8,529 nucleotides of DNA from Conexibacter sp. (GTDB lineage: Bacteria > Actinomycetota > Thermoleophilia > Solirubrobacterales > Solirubrobacteraceae): NCBI GenBank assembly GCA_025964055.1, contig JAOPZP010000611.1, positions 1 to 8,529 of the forward strand, written 5' to 3'. The first letter of the stretch is position 1. Every line of letters begins with the position of its first letter. The position numbers were made by a program, and so were the translations under genes. Below are positions 6,191 to 8,529 of the stretch, in pieces. The notes under the pieces were generated by a model, which saw only the letters and a program-made list of their open reading frames with translations, made no database searches and had not been told where the DNA came from.

Positions 6191-7203
6191 TCGAGCTGAC
6201 CGAGGCCCGGGCGCCAGGGTACCTGCGGAAGCTGGGCGTCGCGCCCGCGGAGGGCCCGATCGCGATCGCCTCGCTGTCGGGCGGCATCTCCAACGTCGTG
6301 CTGCGCGCCACCTGGGCGGGCGGCGACATCGTGCTCAAGCAGTCGCTGCCGGAGCTGCGCGTCGCGGAGCGGTGGAGCTTCGATCGGGCACGCATCCTGG
6401 TGGAGCGCGACTGCATGGAGGCGCTCGGCCGCCTGCTGCCCGCCGGCAGCGTCCCGTCCGTCGTCTTCTCCGATGACGACAACTACATCTTCGCCATGAC
6501 GTGCGCGCCGGCGGGCGGCACGGTGTGGAAGGACGCGTTGATGGCGGGCGACGTCGACCCCGAGGCGGCACGGCGGGCCGGCGCGCTGCTGGCCGCGGTC
6601 CACCGCGAGGCGGCTGACGACGACGCGATCAGGCGACGCTTCGACGACCTCATGCCGCTCGTCCAGGGACGCGTCGATCCCTACCACCGCACGGCGGCGG
6701 CCGCGAACCCGGATCTCGCCACGGCCATCGAGGCCGACGTCGCCCGGCTCATGGAGGACCGCCGCACGCTCGTGCTGGGCGACTTCGCGCCCAAGAACCT
6801 CATCGTCTACCCCGGGAGCGTGCTCGCGCTGGACTTCGAGGTCGCCCATTGGGGCGACCCGGCGTTCGACGTGGCCTTCATGCTTAGCCACCTGACCCTC
6901 AAGGCGTGTCGCCTGCCCGGCCGTGCGCCGGCCTACCTCGACGCGGCGCGGGCGTTCACCCAGGCGTACTCGGCCCAGGCCGGCGCCGTGGGCGCCGAGG
7001 ACCACGCCGTCGTCTCGGAGGCCGGCTGCCTCCTGGTCTGCCGCGTCGATGGCAAGTCCAAGGCGGAGTACCTGACCGACGAGCCGGTGCGCGCGTTCGT
7101 CCGTGCGCTGGGAACCGAGCTCCTGCTCGGCGGCGAGCCGCGGCTCGCCGCTGCGCTGGACATGGTGTCCGAGCGCGTCCAGGACCTGGCGGTGGCGTCG
7201 TGA
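6187..7203 (+). CDS. APH-fold small-molecule kinase (phosphotransferase family)
   Basis: This 338-residue protein has the aminoglycoside-phosphotransferase/choline-kinase fold. The glycine-rich loop is LSGGISNVVLR (30-40), the ATP lysine is probably K51 (VLKQ), and an alphaC glutamate is probably E74. The catalytic loop is LGDFAPKN with D199 and N204, and the metal-binding D216 lies in LDFE. A conserved WGDPAFDVAFML (222-232) and RVDGKSKAEYL (286-295) follow. The usual loop is HGDxxxxN; here Leu replaces the His. Family members phosphorylate hydroxyls of many small molecules, so the name does not imply antibiotic resistance. ATG 6187 overlaps the hydrolase stop by 4 bp and follows a GGGGGA ribosome-binding site at about 6175-6180. 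The stop overlaps the enolase-like start by 4 bp (GTGA). Context with an enolase and a pyruvate kinase suggests it phosphorylates a glycerate-like hydroxy acid, possibly at C2; this is not shown by the sequence itself. Confidence 0.87.
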   Translation: MIELTEARAPGYLRKLGVAPAEGPIAIASLSGGISNVVLRATWAGGDIVLKQSLPELRVAERWSFDRARILVERDCMEALGRLLPAGSVPSVVFSDDDNYIFAMTCAPAGGTVWKDALMAGDVDPEAARRAGALLAAVHREAADDDAIRRRFDDLMPLVQGRVDPYHRTAAAANPDLATAIEADVARLMEDRRTLVLGDFAPKNLIVYPGSVLALDFEVAHWGDPAFDVAFMLSHLTLKACRLPGRAPAYLDAARAFTQAYSAQAGAVGAEDHAVVSEAGCLLVCRVDGKSKAEYLTDEPVRAFVRALGTELLLGGEPRLAAALDMVSERVQDLAVAS

Positions 7204-8504
7204 CCGACCCCGTCATCGCCAACGTGCACGCGCGCGAGATCCTCGACTCGCGCGGACGGCCGACGGTCGAGGCCGACCTGACGCTGTCGGACGGCACCCG
7301 CGTCAGCGCCAGCGTGCCGTCCGGCGCCTCCAAGGGTCGCCACGAGGCGGTTGAGCTGCGCGACGGCGACGCCGCCCGCTACGGCGGGCTCGGCGTGCGA
7401 CGGGCCGTCGCCTCGATCGCCGACCGGATCGCCCCGGCGCTGCGGGGCCGCCCGCCGGTCCAGGCCGAGATCGACGCGCTGCTGCTCGAGCTCGACGGGA
7501 CCCCGGACAAGTCGGCCCTCGGCGCGAACGCCATCCTGGCGGTGTCGCTCGCCACGGCGCGCGCCGCCGCCGCCGTCGCCGGCGTTCCGCTGTGGCGGCA
7601 CCTCGCCGGTGCCGGGGCGCCCGTGCTCCCGCTGCCGATGGTGAACATGATCAGCGGTGGGCTGCACGCCGGGCGCCAGCTCGACTTCCAGGACTTCTTG
7701 ATCATCCCGGCCGGTGCACCGACGTACGGGGAGGCGCTGCACCAGTGCGTGGCGGTGTACGGCGCGCTGGGCGAGCTGCTGGCGCGCCGGGGGCTGACGA
7801 CGCTCAAGGCCGACGAGGGCGGCTACGGGCCGCCGCTGGCCTCGCACGCCGCCGCGTTGGACGTGCTCGTGGAGGCGATCGACCGTGCGGGTCTGACGCC
7901 CGGGCAGGACGTCGTCCTCGCGCTCGACGTCGCGGCGAGCCACCTGCACGATGCCGAGACCGGGACCTACCGCCTGGCCTCGGAGGGCCGCGTCTGCGAC
8001 GCGGCCGAGCTCACGGGCCTCCTCGAGGAGCTGGTCGACCGCTACCCCATCGTCTCGATCGAGGACCCGCTCGCCGAGGACGACTGGGACGGATGGGCGC
8101 ATCTGACCGCCCGGCTCGGCGGACGGATCCAGGTCATCGGAGACGATCTCTTCGCGACCAATCTCGCCCGCGTGGAGCGCGGCCTGAAGGCCGGCGCCGC
8201 CAACGCCGTGCTGGTCAAGATGAACCAGATCGGCACCATCAGCGAGACGCTCGCCGTGGTCGAGCGGGCGCGCGAGGCGGGCCTGCGCACCGTGATTTCG
8301 GCGCGCTCCGGTGAGACGGAGGACCCGGCGCTCGCCGACCTCGCCGTCGGAGCCGCGGGCGGTCAGATCAAGATCGGCTCGGTCGCGCAGTCCGAGCGCC
8401 TCGCCAAGTACAACCAGCTTCTGCGCATCGAGGAGCAGCTCGGCGGCGATGGTGCGTTCGCCGGGCGCTCGGTGCTCGGACACGACAACCCGGAGAGCCT
8501 GTGA
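7200..8504 (+). CDS. Enolase-like protein (divergent phosphopyruvate hydratase paralogue)
   Basis: The 434-residue protein is full length for enolase and aligns end to end: AREILDSRGRPTVEA, PSGASKG (40-46), LGANAILAVSLA, SIEDPLAEDDWDG, RSGETEDPALADLAVG and KYNQLLRIEE are all present. Enolase interconverts 2-phosphoglycerate and PEP. Retained active-site residues are Ser in SGAS, H156, acid E206 (ADEGGYGP), metal ligands D243, E288 and D315, base K340 (VLVKMNQIG), R369-S370 and K391. Changed residues are yeast Glu168 to D165 (FQDF), His373 to A368 (ISARSGE), NGGxHAxN to SGGLHAGR, and AASEF to AASHL. These suggest an altered substrate or a specialised subfamily, so I do not give the symbol eno. 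The GTG start at 7200 overlaps the kinase stop (GTGA), and the stop overlaps the next start the same way. Location in a kinase operon, not a glycolytic one, also points to a special role. Confidence 0.9.
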   Translation: MTDPVIANVHAREILDSRGRPTVEADLTLSDGTRVSASVPSGASKGRHEAVELRDGDAARYGGLGVRRAVASIADRIAPALRGRPPVQAEIDALLLELDGTPDKSALGANAILAVSLATARAAAAVAGVPLWRHLAGAGAPVLPLPMVNMISGGLHAGRQLDFQDFLIIPAGAPTYGEALHQCVAVYGALGELLARRGLTTLKADEGGYGPPLASHAAALDVLVEAIDRAGLTPGQDVVLALDVAASHLHDAETGTYRLASEGRVCDAAELTGLLEELVDRYPIVSIEDPLAEDDWDGWAHLTARLGGRIQVIGDDLFATNLARVERGLKAGAANAVLVKMNQIGTISETLAVVERAREAGLRTVISARSGETEDPALADLAVGAAGGQIKIGSVAQSERLAKYNQLLRIEEQLGGDGAFAGRSVLGHDNPESL

Positions 8505-8529
8505 CGCGTCGTACGAAGATCGTGGCCAC
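8501..8529 (+). CDS. Probable pyruvate kinase, N-terminal ten residues only (3' end outside window)
   Basis: A GTG at 8501 overlaps the enolase-like stop by 4 bp (GTGA) and opens the frame VTRRTKIVAT to the window edge. The pattern RRTKIVAT is the usual N-terminus of pyruvate kinase, which continues with (I/L)GPAS and carries the first strand of the TIM barrel. The overlap repeats the two previous junctions, so the gene belongs to the same operon. Pyruvate kinase takes the phosphate of PEP to make ATP and pyruvate, which would complete a sequence with the kinase and enolase-like proteins upstream. Only ten residues are visible, so the call rests on a short motif plus context. Confidence 0.65.

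Noticed and set aside
6187..7203. Antibiotic (aminoglycoside) resistance gene
   Set aside because: The APH fold is shared by many metabolic kinases. The sequence lacks the usual HGD loop, and the operon context is metabolic.
6933..8483. 516-codon minus-strand open frame opposite the enolase-like gene
   Set aside because: Antisense to a full-length enolase alignment; composition is that of a shadow frame.

Overview
The window is very GC-rich throughout, with codon third positions almost all G or C. Genes are tightly packed with 4-bp or 11-bp overlaps, and there is only one real intergenic gap, about 100 bp. No rRNA, tRNA, CRISPR array, insertion sequence or phage gene is visible. The style fits a high-GC soil-type bacterium. 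An actinomycetote (for example a Thermoleophilia/Solirubrobacterales-like lineage) is plausible, but the assignment is an inference from base composition and gene content.

The layout has three blocks. (1) Bases 1-1360, plus strand: the 3' end of an XdhC/CoxI-type maturation factor overlapping a complete moaA (GTP 3',8-cyclase, molybdopterin biosynthesis). (2) Bases 1365-5246, minus strand, transcribed right to left: a MoxR/CoxD-like AAA+ ATPase, a CoxE-like VWA protein, a soluble GAF-domain histidine kinase of the CitA/DcuS type, and a CitB/DcuR-type response regulator. The first three genes overlap and the last follows after 6 bp, so this reads as one operon. It converges on moaA with only 4 bp between the stop codons. 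(3) Bases 5348-8529, plus strand, divergent from block 2: an alpha/beta hydrolase, an APH-fold small-molecule kinase, an enolase-like protein, and the first ten residues of what looks like a pyruvate kinase. Each junction is a 4-bp ATGA or GTGA overlap.

Blocks 1 and 2 belong together functionally. XdhC/CoxF, MoaA, CoxD and CoxE homologues serve the making and insertion of the molybdenum cofactor of xanthine-dehydrogenase/CO-dehydrogenase-family hydroxylases. The hydroxylase subunits are not in the window and would be expected upstream of base 1. The two-component pair in the same operon could regulate that enzyme or its substrate uptake.

Block 3 is the most interesting part. A kinase, an enolase paralogue and a pyruvate kinase paralogue in one operon suggest a phosphorylate-dehydrate-dephosphorylate sequence. 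This would convert a 2,3-dihydroxy acid (glycerate or an analogue) to a 2-oxo acid with no net ATP cost. The enolase keeps the catalytic Lys/Glu pair and the metal ligands but has changed His373 (yeast numbering) to Ala and Glu168 to Asp. The kinase lacks the His of the usual HGD catalytic loop. Both changes argue for a substrate other than the standard glycolytic one, or for a divergent subfamily.
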